A stretch of DNA of 64,000 nucleotides from Harmothoe impar (taxonomy: Eukaryota > Annelida > Polychaeta > Phyllodocida > Polynoidae), in NCBI GenBank assembly GCA_947462335.1, contig OX381720.1:50295894-50359893 (forward strand), given 5' to 3'. Every line of letters begins with the position of its first letter. Positions within the stretch are counted from its first letter, which is position 1. The translations under genes were made by a program, and so were the position numbers. The notes below the pieces were generated by a model. The model searched no databases. It saw nothing but the letters and a program-made list of their open reading frames with translations, and was not told the DNA's origin. Below are positions 17,127 through 26,925 of the stretch, piece after piece.

Positions 17127-18527
17127 ATGGCAACTATGGATCATTTGGCGTACATTGCGGACCAGCGTCGTCAGATTGAGGAGCAGAGGCGGCAGATTGA
17201 GGCGGGGGCAGAAACGAGGAAGAGGGTACAGGATTTAGCAAAACATGTAGCCCCAACAAATGGTGATGACCGGGACTTATTGAGGCTATGGATTGCGCAG
17301 ATAGATGAATTAAGACAATGGACAAATGCACAGGAGAATGTAATTATTGACATTGCTGGCCAGCTCTCGAGGGCGCCTTTGAAAACGGCCATCTTAACAA
17401 TCAAGGGAGGATTGGGAGTAGATCAAGTCACGTGGCCTAATGTGAAAGCAGCGATACAAGCACAATTCCTGGAGAGTGATGAACAGCAGTATTTACAAGC
17501 AAGACTGGATAGGCTTGTACAACAGCCCATGGAGGACGTGAGGGGATATGCACGTCGGTTTAGAACACAAATGGAGATGGCATTTCCGGAGGAGGAGAGA
17601 GCAATTCCCTCAGTCAGGAATAGATTAATTAGACTGTTCATTAGTGGTATCTCTAGCGAGTCAGTGCGGCAGCAAGTGGCAAAGGAGATACTACAGGACT
17701 TGCCTGCAGTCATGGCAACAGCTAATGATGTGGAAGACTCATATAGACAAGCACGGGTAGAAGTGAGAGGGGTGGCACAGGACATGGTGGTGCATCAAGG
17801 GATTAGACAGGAGGAACCTATGGATGTCTCAGCAATGGCAGCTAGCATTGGTAGCACCGTCAAAGCTGTAATGAAGGATGTTAATCAGAACATGAAGACG
17901 ATGCAGGGGGAATTAAAATCCATCAGGAAGGTGGTGGTTGCACCTTTAATGACACAGACGGGTGTAGCGGGAGGAGAGGAGGTACAGGCGGCAGTCAAGG
18001 TAGCGCCACAGCCCCAGGTACAGGACACACCTGCACCAGTAACAGGAGGAGCGCCACAGGGGGTGTCATGTACTCATACCTGTGCCCAGCACAACAGCCA
18101 GCAGTGGAGCACACCAGCCCCAGGAGGTCAGCAGCAACACCAGGGTTCAGTACAACACATGCAGCAGCAACCATGTTGGCAGCAGCAGCAACACCAGCAG
18201 TATATGGCACCACAGCAGATGCAGTATCAGCAGTATAACCAGTATGCACCACAGCAGTATCAAGGTATGGGACAGCAGCAGCACCTACAGCCACAGTATA
18301 ACCCACAGCAGCAGCTACCCACGGGGGGACCCCTCCCTATGTCATATCAGCAAGGTGGGCAGCAGCAGCGGCAATGGAGAAGACGTGCATGTTATGAATG
18401 TGGGGATTTTGATCATTTAGCGCGGGCATGTCCAAAGAAAGGGTCGGTAATGCAGGCTGCTATAGAGGCGGCATTGGAGGTTAGGTTTCCAAGAGGGAGC
18501 GGCCAACAAGGGGGTGTGGGAAACTAG
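17127..18527 (+). CDS. gag: Gag polyprotein of the LTR element
   Basis: 466 residues from ATG 17127, the first ATG after the primer-binding site. A Gln/Arg-rich N-terminal helix (DQRRQIEEQRRQIE) is followed by a capsid-like region at about 50-200 with the Retrotrans_gag-type pattern (LRLWIAQIDEL, VRGYARRFRTQMEMAFP, RLFISGISSESVRQQV). A long Gln-rich low-complexity segment covers about 300-410. One zinc knuckle of CX2CX4HX4C type (CYECGDFDHLARAC, residues 422-435) would bind genomic RNA. The ORF ends GGA AAC TAG, where the last codons form a slippery site into pol. It acts in the cytoplasm, assembling the particle that packages RNA and polymerase. Confidence 0.9.
   Translation: MATMDHLAYIADQRRQIEEQRRQIEAGAETRKRVQDLAKHVAPTNGDDRDLLRLWIAQIDELRQWTNAQENVIIDIAGQLSRAPLKTAILTIKGGLGVDQVTWPNVKAAIQAQFLESDEQQYLQARLDRLVQQPMEDVRGYARRFRTQMEMAFPEEERAIPSVRNRLIRLFISGISSESVRQQVAKEILQDLPAVMATANDVEDSYRQARVEVRGVAQDMVVHQGIRQEEPMDVSAMAASIGSTVKAVMKDVNQNMKTMQGELKSIRKVVVAPLMTQTGVAGGEEVQAAVKVAPQPQVQDTPAPVTGGAPQGVSCTHTCAQHNSQQWSTPAPGGQQQHQGSVQHMQQQPCWQQQQHQQYMAPQQMQYQQYNQYAPQQYQGMGQQQHLQPQYNPQQQLPTGGPLPMSYQQGGQQQRQWRRRACYECGDFDHLARACPKKGSVMQAAIEAALEVRFPRGSGQQGGVGN
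18518..18524 (+). other. -1 ribosomal frameshift heptamer G GGA AAC
   Basis: In gag phase the last codons read GTG GGA AAC TAG, so G GGA AAC fits the X XXY YYZ rule exactly and is immediately followed by the gag stop. The pol frame is open from 18485, so a -1 slip here leads directly into protease. The GC-rich CGGCCGC after the stop may be part of a stimulatory structure, but I could not draw a convincing pseudoknot. Confidence 0.8.
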
Positions 18528-21500
18528 CGGCCGCATCAGCGTCTAATGATAATAGAGTGTGTGTGGATTTGGTACTAGAGGGACTGCACATTGTATCACT
18601 AATTGACACTGGTGCGGCAAGGAGCATGATGAGGGAAGATGTATGGAGGAAGTTATGTCACAGGAGAAACCAGCCAGCTGTGGTTTTTCCTGGGTTGAGG
18701 CTTAGAGCATTGTCAGGACATGATATAGAGACATTGGGTAAAGCAGTGGTGATGGTACAAGGGAGGAAGTGTGAGTTTTATATAGTCAAAACACTGCAAC
18801 ATGATGCCTTGTTGGGGGATGATGTACTCACAGTCTTGGAGGCGAATATTACATTTTCCGACAGGACTGTAGGGTTAGCCGGGATTGCATATGGTGCAGT
18901 GGATAGGAAGGGAGGGGAGACAGAAATGGCGGGGGTCTATGCGGATATAGATTACTGGAAAGAGCAATACCCAGAGGTTTTTCCAGAAGGGGATGATCCA
19001 ATGGGATTTACAGAGTCATTGGAGATGAGCATAGATACAGGGGATGCCATGCCCTGGAATCAGAGGCCATATAGATTGCCCCTTACCAAAAGAAAGTGGG
19101 TGGAGGAGGAGTTGGGAAGGTTACTGGAGGAAGGGATCATTGAGCCGTCTAGTAGTCCATGGGCAAGCCCCATTACCCTAGCTCCTAAGGGAGATACGTG
19201 GCGTTTGTGCACCGATTATAGACGGCTTAATAGCATCACAAAGAAAGATGCTTACCCATTACCATTGATTCAGGACATTTTTGATTCCCTCCAGGGGGCG
19301 ACAACGTTCAGTGTGCTTGATTTGAGAAGTGGGTATAGGCAGATCCCAATGGCGAAAGATAGCATTGAAAAGACTGCTATTGCTACTCACAGGGGCTTGT
19401 TTCAGTTCAAAAGGATGCAATTCGGGTTGGCCAACGCACCAGCGGCGTTCCAAAGGTTAATGAATCAAATATTAGCCCCATTTATCGGTGTTACCTGTAT
19501 GGTATATATCGACGACATAGTGGTGTTCTCAAAGAATGAGGAAGAGCATGCTAAACATCTACATGAGGTATTACAGGTATTAAAGGAACACCGTCTGGTG
19601 GTAAAAGCATCCAAATGTAAGTTTGCGCTGAAGCAGGTCAAACTGCTGGGGTATATTGTGTCGAAGGACGGGATCACATCAGACCCCGAGAAAGTCGAGG
19701 CGCTCAGAATTATGGCACCTCCTAGAACCATTAAAGGGGTTAGGTCCTTTTTGGGAATGGCAGGCTATTATCGGAGTTTGATAGAGGGGTTTGCAACAAA
19801 GGCCCAGCCATTAACCGCCATGACGAAAAGATGGGCGAGGTTCAAGTGGACTAGTGACTGTCAGATAGCATGGGAGGAAATCAGGAATGCATTAATGTCA
19901 GAGGAGGTGTTGGCCTACCCACAGCTTAATGTACCATACAAGCTGATGACAGATGCATCCAAGCATTGTATCGGGGGTATATTACTGCAGACAGGAAGTG
20001 ACGGCATTGATAGACCTGTTCAATACATCTCTAAGCAGCTATCTGAAACACAGCAGAGGTGGCCAGTGGTAGAGAGAGAGGCGTATGCGGTGATATACGC
20101 CTTGAGAAAATTGCGCCCATACCTGCATGGGGCGGAATTTACTATCTATACTGACCACAAACCATTAAAGTGTTTGTTCCAAAATGAAATCAAAAATTCA
20201 AAAATTCAGTGCTGGGCAGTAACATTAGCAGAGTATGCAGCGCCTATTGTATACAGGCCGGGGAAACAGCATGTCAAACCCGACATGTTGAGTAGGCTGA
20301 ATGTCAGTGAGCAGGACACCCCTGCCCCGATGGACCCCACCATGGCGTCAATAATGGTTGGTCCACACTGCCTGTTCCCGGTAGAGGCCGACCCGGTTAT
20401 GGCTGTGGTAATGCTAGGGCCGCATTTCAATGAAGGGCTGTTGGAGGTGGATGGGATTGAGATAGCTGAGTTAATGAGGGAACAGAGACAGATGCCGGAA
20501 TATCAAATGGGACTGGAGCAGGAGGGACAGTACTATGTAGCAGAGGGGGTTCTATTCACATTGAGACCGACACCGGGTCAATTGGAATACCCTAGACTGG
20601 TGTTGCCAAAGTATGCACGAAGGAGGGTTATCAAAAGAGCACATGAGGAAGTGGGGCATATGGGGGTAGCCAAAACCTTAGCAAGAGTGCAGGAGGCGTA
20701 CAAGTGGCCTAGGGTACAGAAAGATGTATTACATTACATTAGAAGGTGTGCGCCGTGCGCCACCAATGGGGATAGAATTGACAGGCCTATGCCGGCTCCC
20801 ATGCCATTGGCGGAATATCCGGGCCAAGTATGGGCGATGGACATTTGTGGTCCGTTTGCACCATCCACAGAGGGCAATACATATATTCTCACATTCATTG
20901 ACCATGCCTCGGGGTTTGCTAACGCAATACCGTTGGTGGATAAAACTGCCAAAGCTGTGTATAATGTGTTACAAAGGGTGGTTATACCATTTGTAGCGCC
21001 CCCCGAGATCATGTTGATGGACAATTCTTTGGAATTTCGGTCAAATTTAGTGGAGGGGTATTTAAAAGAGTTGGGAATTGATGTGAGGTATATAACTCCA
21101 TATAATAGTCGTTCAAACGGGAAAATTGAAAGGTATCATCGCAGTTTGAAAGATATCATACGGAAATTGACAAATGCCAGGCCGCACTTGTGGGAGGATT
21201 GTCTAGGGGACGCTATGCTTGCACATAGGACGACACCATCGGATGTCACAGGGTTCTCCCCGTACTACCTATTCTTTGGTAGACACCCGCCCAAACCATA
21301 TTTCTCCCTAATTGACAGGGGGGAGGGGCAGTTTACGTCTAGAATGGCGCAGAGGGTGGACGAGTTATCAGGGGCATTAAAAGTGTCATGGCGAAATGCA
21401 TATGTTAACCGTCAATATAACATGCACAGGCTTGAAAAGCAAGCAAATGCTAAGCCACTGGAGGTGGGGGACGCTGTAGTGGTATTAGCTCAGGATACTA

Positions 21501-22246
21501 CAAAGCTGGACCCTAGGTGGGACCATGGGTTTATTGTTACAAGGATAAGGGGCCCGGTTATTTCAGTAGTAGGACCAGATGGGGTGAGGAAACAACTAGT
21601 GAGGGACAAGTTAAAACAGGTACCAGCGGATGTTGAATGGGGGGATTTAAGAAAACGGCTTACTAGGGCACAGAGGAGGGAGGTAAATGCAATTAACACC
21701 CGGAGAAAACCTATTATGGTGGGGGGACCAGGGGGAAATAGACATAGACATGTACCAGCACAGCCTACAGGGCCGGTGCAGGAAGGGGGAGCAGGGAGAA
21801 AACTAACAAACAAACGGCGGCGTCAGCACTCCCCACCGCGGGGGGTATTGTGTGCTAAAAACACACAGGGAGACGCTAACCCGGTTGCTATGGACATACA
21901 GGCGGTACCGGGGCAAGGTGTGGGGGTTGGCGGAGTCCCACAGGGGGCGCCACAGCGCCCTGTTCAAACATGTACCAAAGATGGCGTGCATGGGGGGAAA
22001 TTTGGGGGGAGCCAATCACTGGTAGTGGGGACAAAGAGAGCTGCATGGGAGGGGATTAATATGACTGAGGGAGCATGGACCAGGAATAGAGTTAGTTTGG
22101 CAAAACGCATTCGGCTGCTGACACCGGGAGAGGAAGCATGCTCTGCTGCTAAACAGTTGTGCATTGATGCTGTGGTGGCCATTACTCACAATGAAGGGGT
22201 GGTGTGTGCTGTTGGTGCTGGGAACGCTGAGGGGAGCTCAGACTAA
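18524..22246 (+). CDS. pol: Pol polyprotein: protease, reverse transcriptase, RNase H, integrase
   Basis: Begins after the -1 shift; there is no need for its own start codon. In order: retropepsin active site LIDTGAARS (DTG at 18605); RT with LDLRSGYRQI, FGLANAPAAFQRLM and catalytic YIDD (19505-19516); RNase H with MTDAS, REAYAV and YTDHKPL (about 19945-20165); integrase zinc-binding HX4H (HEEVGH) with CAPC, then DDE residues in MDICG (about 20836), MDNSLEF (about 21015) and GKIERYH (about 21122), and a GPY/F-like C-terminal segment (RWDHGFIVTRIRGPV). A basic tail of roughly 200 residues with no domain I recognise follows. All catalytic residues are intact. Its last 80 bp overlap env. The protein copies the RNA and inserts the DNA; no chromodomain is seen, so targeting is unknown. 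Confidence 0.93.
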   Translation, partial: LAAASASNDNRVCVDLVLEGLHIVSLIDTGAARSMMREDVWRKLCHRRNQPAVVFPGLRLRALSGHDIETLGKAVVMVQGRKCEFYIVKTLQHDALLGDDVLTVLEANITFSDRTVGLAGIAYGAVDRKGGETEMAGVYADIDYWKEQYPEVFPEGDDPMGFTESLEMSIDTGDAMPWNQRPYRLPLTKRKWVEEELGRLLEEGIIEPSSSPWASPITLAPKGDTWRLCTDYRRLNSITKKDAYPLPLIQDIFDSLQGATTFSVLDLRSGYRQIPMAKDSIEKTAIATHRGLFQFKRMQFGLANAPAAFQRLMNQILAPFIGVTCMVYIDDIVVFSKNEEEHAKHLHEVLQVLKEHRLVVKASKCKFALKQVKLLGYIVSKDGITSDPEKVEALRIMAPPRTIKGVRSFLGMAGYYRSLIEGFATKAQPLTAMTKRWARFKWTSDCQIAWEEIRNALMSEEVLAYPQLNVPYKLMTDASKHCIGGILLQTGSDGIDRPVQYISKQLSETQQRWPVVEREAYAVIYALRKLRPYLHGAEFTIYTDHKPLKCLFQNEIKNSKIQCWAVTLAEYAAPIVYRPGKQHVKPDMLSRLNVSEQDTPAPMDPTMASIMVGPHCLFPVEADPVMAVVMLGPHFNEGLLEVDGIEIAELMREQRQMPEYQMGLEQEGQYYVAEGVLFTLRPTPGQLEYPRLVLPKYARRRVIKRAHEEVGHMGVAKTLARVQEAYKWPRVQKDVLHYIRRCAPCATNGDRIDRPMPAPMPLAEYPGQVWAMDICGPFAPSTEGNTYILTFIDHASGFANAIPLVDKTAKAVYNVLQRVVIPFVAPPEIMLMDNSLEFRSNLVEGYLKELGIDVRYITPYNSRSNGKIERYHRSLKDIIRKLTNARPHLWEDCLGDAMLAHRTTPSDVTGFSPYYLFFGRHPPKPYFSLIDRGEGQFTSRMAQRVDELSGALKVSWRNAYVNRQYNMHRLEKQANAKPLEVGDAVVVLAQDTTKLDPRWDHGFIVTRIRGPVISVVGPDGVRKQLVRDKLKQVPADVEWGDLRKRLTRAQRREVNAINTRRKPIMVGGPGGNRHRHVPAQPTGPVQEGGAGRKLTNKRRRQHSPPRGVLCAKNTQGDANPVAMDIQAVPGQGVGVGGVPQGAPQRPVQTCTKDGVHGGKFGGSQSLVVGTKRAAWEGINMTEGAWTRNRVSLAKRIRLLTPGEEACSAAKQLCIDAVVAITHNEGVVCAVGAGNAEGSSD

Positions 22247-24134
22247 CCCCATATTCGAGGAGGATGGAGTACTGGTTCACAAAGACGGTGATGTAAGGAG
22301 GATTGGAGCAGCGTGGTCTGTGGTAGTGATTATACAGCCCCCACCTATGATGCAGACGGAACAGTTGGATAGGAGTCTCAAAGCAGCCTTTACACAGGCT
22401 GAAGCACGATTTGGCGGACAAGGAGCGATCCACTGGAGGAGAAAGTGGGAAGCACTGAAGCATTTGTTGAGGAAACACACACAACACTTGTTTCAGGAGG
22501 AGATCATGAACTCTGACATGGGGGTGGGAGGGCGAATGAAGAGGTCGTGGTTTGGGTTTGTAGGGGCTTTGGTGCGCCCCCTATTTAATATTCCAGATTT
22601 TACGGACATTGAGGCGTTGAGAAAATTGATTTTTAAAAATGAACATGCAAATAAGGCCATGATGCACCATGAGAGGGAAATGGTTACTATGATTAATGTT
22701 ACTCGGGGTCTCGTCCAAATGAATGCTGATCACATTGAAATGGTGCAGAATTTGTCTACTGAAGCACTAAGACTGGTGGAGGCTAATAGAAAAGCACAAC
22801 AAAGAGACTTTGAAGCAATCAGTGGCATAAAAGTGGCGAGAGCATTGGATGTGGCGCTTCATGAGGCGGAATTCGCTTTCAACTCCTTTATAGAAGCAGT
22901 TAAAGACTATCATCAAAAGAAAATGGAGGTGGAACGAGGATGGTTGACGGAGAACATTGTAGACCAGGACCAGATGTATAGCATTGTTAAGAACATTGAA
23001 AAGAAAGGCTATGAAGCATTACCATTGGTGTGGTATTATCAGTATGTTGCAGTGATTCCAATTTGGGAAGGGAGGGATCATTTGGCATTTAGAGCAATGA
23101 TACCGGCGGTTGATGAGGACAGATATATTAAATATTCAATGGTATATGTGCCGGTACCATTTGGGGAAGGACACATGAGAGTTATGATGGGGAAAGAAAA
23201 TGTGGTATTACATACAATGACAAAAGCATCCTTTACACCTCGTAATTGTTTAAGAGAAAGGCCTAAGGTTTGTTGGCCGGAAGTTGAAAATTTGATAAAA
23301 TCTTGTGAAAATCAATTAGTTAATGGAGAAGAGCCTCAGGATTGTGATGTGAGAATTTATCCCTCGAGAAACAAAACGTCTACAGTTATAAAGAAATCAC
23401 CCTTAGATAATAGTGTTATTGTCGCGCCCATACAGAGGAAAGAGAATGTGGTGTTACGTTGTTTAAAGGACCCGCCGATTAAGTTGTTCTTGGTAAAACC
23501 TACGGTTGTGCCTATCCCTGATGGATGTGTTTTAGAGTCAGGGCAGTGGAGAGTGAAGGCAGTAGTGCATGTTCATAAGACCTTGAAAGTTGGTAACATG
23601 GAGCCAGTAGAGCTACCGAGAATTAACATTTCTTGGCCCAAGAAAATCAATAAACATGTGTTGCGGACCTTAAAGGCAGTGAATCATGTAACTGTGCCTT
23701 TAATTGATGTGGCCGCGTGGGATGAGGAGGAGAGAATAGAAGGTGAGCAAGAGGGCGGTGAGACAGAGGGATGGATTGAATCAATGTCACACCCATATGT
23801 GTCGGCAGGATCCAGTGGTGTGGCGGTGGTAATTTGTATGATTGTGTTGATCATAAATGTGTATTGTTTGTGTTGCTCGGGGAAAATGAAAATGCTGTCA
23901 CAGTGGGCCAGGGTGCCTACTGGGGAGCATAGTTCACTCCCTTCAGCGCCACCACAGCAGATGATGCAGCCGGTGATGCCACCCACAGTAATTAATGTGC
24001 CTCCCCCACCACCATACCCTGTGCAGCCAGAGGTTCCTAACCTGTCGGTCGCGGTGACGGTTACACAGGAACAAATTGCTAAATTGATAGGTTTTGCCCC
24101 GAGGCGTCCAGCTAGGGCTATTGAATTTAAGTAA
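22167..24134 (+). CDS. env: Envelope protein, F-type fusion glycoprotein-like
   Basis: ATG 22167 is chosen (the frame opens with a TTG one codon earlier); about 655 residues, overlapping the pol end in another frame. N-terminal hydrophobic signal (WCVLLVLGTL). A furin-type site RMKR ends near residue 126 and is followed at once by SWFGFVGALVRPLF, a Gly/Phe-rich fusion-peptide-like stretch, then a long helical region with heptad character (ALRKLIFKNEHANKAMMHHE). A transmembrane segment (AVVICMIVLIINVYCLCC) lies near residues 553-570, followed by a Pro-rich cytoplasmic tail. This layout matches errantivirus and baculovirus F-type proteins, which mediate membrane fusion at the cell surface or endosome. 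Env is probably made from a spliced RNA; I could not fix the splice sites. Family assignment rests on layout rather than alignment. Confidence 0.8.
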   Translation: MLWWPLLTMKGWCVLLVLGTLRGAQTNPIFEEDGVLVHKDGDVRRIGAAWSVVVIIQPPPMMQTEQLDRSLKAAFTQAEARFGGQGAIHWRRKWEALKHLLRKHTQHLFQEEIMNSDMGVGGRMKRSWFGFVGALVRPLFNIPDFTDIEALRKLIFKNEHANKAMMHHEREMVTMINVTRGLVQMNADHIEMVQNLSTEALRLVEANRKAQQRDFEAISGIKVARALDVALHEAEFAFNSFIEAVKDYHQKKMEVERGWLTENIVDQDQMYSIVKNIEKKGYEALPLVWYYQYVAVIPIWEGRDHLAFRAMIPAVDEDRYIKYSMVYVPVPFGEGHMRVMMGKENVVLHTMTKASFTPRNCLRERPKVCWPEVENLIKSCENQLVNGEEPQDCDVRIYPSRNKTSTVIKKSPLDNSVIVAPIQRKENVVLRCLKDPPIKLFLVKPTVVPIPDGCVLESGQWRVKAVVHVHKTLKVGNMEPVELPRINISWPKKINKHVLRTLKAVNHVTVPLIDVAAWDEEERIEGEQEGGETEGWIESMSHPYVSAGSSGVAVVICMIVLIINVYCLCCSGKMKMLSQWARVPTGEHSSLPSAPPQQMMQPVMPPTVINVPPPPPYPVQPEVPNLSVAVTVTQEQIAKLIGFAPRRPARAIEFK

Positions 24135-24178
24135 AGGGGGGAACTTGTCAATGTTTACAATGTATTGAAACATTTTAA

Positions 24179-24192
24179 ATAAAGGGGGGGAC
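24179..24192 (+). other. Polypurine tract before the 3' LTR
   Basis: AAAGGGGGGGA lies just upstream of the 3' LTR, separated by CATA, the usual place for plus-strand priming. A similar AAAGGGGGGAA occurs directly after the env stop (24134-24144). Confidence 0.75.
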
Positions 24193-24195
24193 ATA

Positions 24196-24639
24196 TGTAG
24201 AATGGGGAATCAAGATCTAGAGGTATATACATATTGATTATGTAATATTATGTGAGAAGAGGATATTAGAATAACTGTAACTAGAATAAGAAGTCATGAA
24301 GTATTAAGGATTGTAGGAACGAGATAGGGGACTCATTAGAGGTCACAGCTGGCTTGCTCCCACCCCGGAGGGGGGGGAGGGGGTCGACCAAGGTGGGTCC
24401 CACAATGAGTATTGTTGTAATAGGATTATGTTTGTATGTGTGTATAGTAGCTACAGTGTGGAGGAATGTGTTGAGGCCTGTGTGTGCCATGGAGAGTTGA
24501 TACATGTATAGACAAGTGGAGAGAGAGCCAGAGGGGCACTGTGTGGAATAAAGTATAATCAGTTCTAAGTAAGCTGTCGTCCTGTTCACATCTATACCCA
24601 TTGAATATTTATCCCTAAATAGAAACTGGTAATTCTACA
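24196..24639 (+). repeat. 3' LTR, 444 bp
   Basis: Same termini and length as the 5' LTR. AATAAA is at 24547-24552, the likely 3' processing signal of the genomic RNA. Confidence 0.93.
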
Positions 24640-24643
24640 CCCC
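24640..24643. repeat. Right target duplication CCCC of the LTR element
   Basis: Partner of 16599-16602. Confidence 0.6.
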
Positions 24644-25636
24644 TGTAGGGTGTTATCATGTCGGGTGGGCAGCAGGGGGTGGGGTGGTAGGGGTAGGGGA
24701 CCAGGGGGTAGGATAGCAGGGGGAGGGGTGAGGTGGTGGTAGGGGTAGGGGACCAGGGGAAGTGGGGTGGGTTAGACCGTTGCCCAGGGTTGGATAGTTG
24801 GTTAATTTATTGGTTTCACGGATGAAAGTCTTCAAGTTTTCCCCTGATTTCAAGTTTTTATTATGTTGCTAAGAACTGTACTTAACTATAGAGGACCTTT
24901 ATTTAGGTGCCCAATTTGAACACTTCAAGAATTTGTTTACATTTGTTACTTTCATCCCTGCTTCAAGCCAGTATTTCACTAAATAGATGGACTGTGTGAC
25001 GTACTTCATCCTAATATTCTTCATCCCATAGATGCAGTCGCTGCTGTATTAAGCAAGCAGGATTTATATCCCTTTTCAGATATGATCACGAATGTAGCAG
25101 TCATTGAAGCAGTATTATAAATCTCTTAATCATCAGAACATCACCTGTAGCCTTTCATTACCCGTGAAAAGCTAAAAGTAAATGACAATCCAGATTGCTT
25201 AAGGCCACTCGAAAAAATAAAATGTTTATTTTTTTTTGCCAATTTTTGTTGAAAAATATGATAGAAATGGTTGTACAAATATTTGCATATACGGTATCGA
25301 AGTAAACCTAATATTGCAGGCAATTCAGTGGTATAGGAATAACTTACTTTTCCTACTTAGATCAATTAATTAACCAATAAAATGTGAATTTTGGTTATGA
25401 AAAACATACATTATTCTATACATTTTAGCCCATAGGTAAAAGGAAAGCCTCAGAGAGACTAGGTTTTTATCATCAGAGAGACTAGGAACGCACTAACTTA
25501 CTCCAAATCAGATGCTAGGATGGCAATTTTACGCATTCCAGTAAGGCCACAGACTGGTGTCTTGATTTAAACCACGGTGGTGGGGCAGAACAATAGACTT
25601 CGCACCTTGGTTATATAGCATACCCTGGTTTAAAAC
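24644..25636. other. Non-coding, G-rich minisatellite at 24660-24775
   Basis: GGTAGGGGTAGGGGACCAGG phrases are repeated in a G-rich block (24685-24760), followed by AT-rich unique sequence. ACTGTACTTAACTATAG near 24868 matches part of the Polinton TIR (ACTGTACTTAACTATAGTCC), possibly chance or a relic of another copy. Confidence 0.45.
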
Positions 25637-25773
25637 AGATAGACAATGGTTATGAAAAGGTATGTAGATTAACCACAGCTTGCTGGTAGGGCGACTTGGG
25701 CTTCGCCCTCGTCTGGCCCCCACCAGCAAGCTGTGGTTAATTCTACATACCTTTTCATAACCATTGTCTATCT
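25637..25773. mobile_element. Fold-back element with about 50-bp arms
   Basis: AGATAGACAATGGTTATGAA... through TTAACCACAGCTTGCTGGT on the left is matched by its near-perfect reverse complement ending TTCATAACCATTGTCTATCT. The loop contains GGGCTTCGCCCTCG. No coding capacity. Confidence 0.75.
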
Positions 25774-25901
25774 ATTACATACCGGCACACACCGCTATTC
25801 CAACCAACAAAATATATACAGCTACATACTAGAAAGAAACGGGTAAATACGCAAGAACCAATGTTTATTGAAATGAGGAAGCTCCTGCAGGAAAATCCTG
25901 T

Positions 25902-26322
25902 AAGGCCAAAAAAAATAAAAGGTGTGTTTCAGGTAACCCGACCCTAGTTTCAAAAAAGGGCCGACCCTAGCATTTTTTTCTGATTTTGGAGATTTTTTAA
26001 TATTTTTTTTGCAAAATATTCATATTTTTTCTGAAATTTTAGCAATTTTTTGGTCAGGAAGAACAGATCACATGCCTAATTAACTGTCCAGCCTCAGGAA
26101 ATTGCTTATTAACAAGAATATTCAATAATTTCATGATATTCCGAGTTAAAGTAAGAATCAGTGAGTCGTCTTGATGACCCACTAGTCGATAGGGCAGTCT
26201 GCGACTCATTCAAGGTACCTCCAACATTCAAAAAAAAATAATAATAAAAAATAAAAATCCGACCTACCTACCCTAAATTTTTGGACCATGTTGCCTGAAA
26301 CACATCTTTTTTTTTTGGTCTA
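25902..26322. mobile_element. MITE with GTGTTTCAGG termini
   Basis: GGCCAAAAAAAATAAAAGGT followed by GTGTTTCAGGTAACCCG on the left is mirrored by TTGCCTGAAACACATC followed by a T run and GGTC on the right. The interior is AT-rich with a shared ACCCTAG/ACCCTAAAT motif. Non-autonomous inverted-repeat element; superfamily unclear. Confidence 0.6.
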
Positions 26323-26337
26323 ATGTCTATGACTTAA

Positions 26338-26540
26338 CCCTTGAAGGGCAGAATATTGCTTTGATGCACTTTGTCGTCTTGATGCATTCATCCATCATGC
26401 CAACCCTTCATATATGTTTATAAACCATGTAAAGTTACTTCACATCATACATGAATGTTGACCCTGCAACAGTACTTCATTTATGCATCATGACTACAAA
26501 GGGCATAGCGCATTAAATCACTATGCAGCCCTTAAAAGGT
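26338..26540. mobile_element. TTAA-flanked palindromic MITE, diverged copy
   Basis: Left end TTAACCCTTGAAGGGCAG, right end CAGCCCTTAAAAGG, with GATGCATTCATCCATCATGCC inside. Same family as 14824-15067 and 53906-54058, but degenerate. Confidence 0.5.
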
Positions 26541-26667
26541 TGGTATGGATGCCAGACCTGTACTATTCTTCTTCTATACAAAGCTCTGCAGAACGGGAAA
26601 AGGGCAACAAAAACTTCCAACAGCCAATATCTCCTGCCGACCTCCAACAACATCATCTAGAAGCTGC

Positions 26668-26925
26668 ACAGAGAAAAGAAACAGCGTCAAAAGGGAGTCT
26701 AGGTTGCCTCCAGAATGACTCCTTTCTAGCGAAGTCCAGGTCGCCTAACGGAGCCTAGGTGACTCTCTAGCTGACCTGAGGGAGTCACCTGGGGTAGTCA
26801 TATCGCTCTCTTGGTCATATGACTCCCCAGGTGACTCCCTTAGACATAAACAGGGGAGTTATTCTGGAGGCAACCTGGACTTCCTTTTGACGCTGTTTCT
26901 TCTCTCTGTGTGTCCACTATAGACA
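26668..26925. mobile_element. Fold-back element with about 55-bp arms
   Basis: CAGAGAAAAGAAACAGCGTC ... GGTTGCCTCCAGAATGACTCC on the left pairs with GGAGTTATTCTGGAGGCAAC ... GACGCTGTTTCTTCTCTCTG on the right. The loop is rich in GGTGACTC/GAGTCACC. Open frames inside are symmetrical artefacts. Confidence 0.7.

Larger units (their letters stand above)
16603..24639 (+). mobile_element. Env-bearing Ty3/Gypsy-type (errantivirus-like) LTR element, 8,037 bp
   Basis: Seen: two 444-bp LTRs that appear identical throughout, with TGTAGAAT...ATTCTACA ends; a 4-bp CCCC flank on each side; a primer-binding site, gag, pol, env and a polypurine tract in canonical order. Enzyme order is protease, RT, RNase H, integrase, which is Ty3/Gypsy or retroviral type. 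No stop or frameshift damages the genes. Envelope features (F-type fusion protein layout) match insect errantiviruses more than vertebrate retroviruses. Identical LTRs imply recent insertion. Infectivity or activity cannot be judged from sequence alone. Confidence 0.93.
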
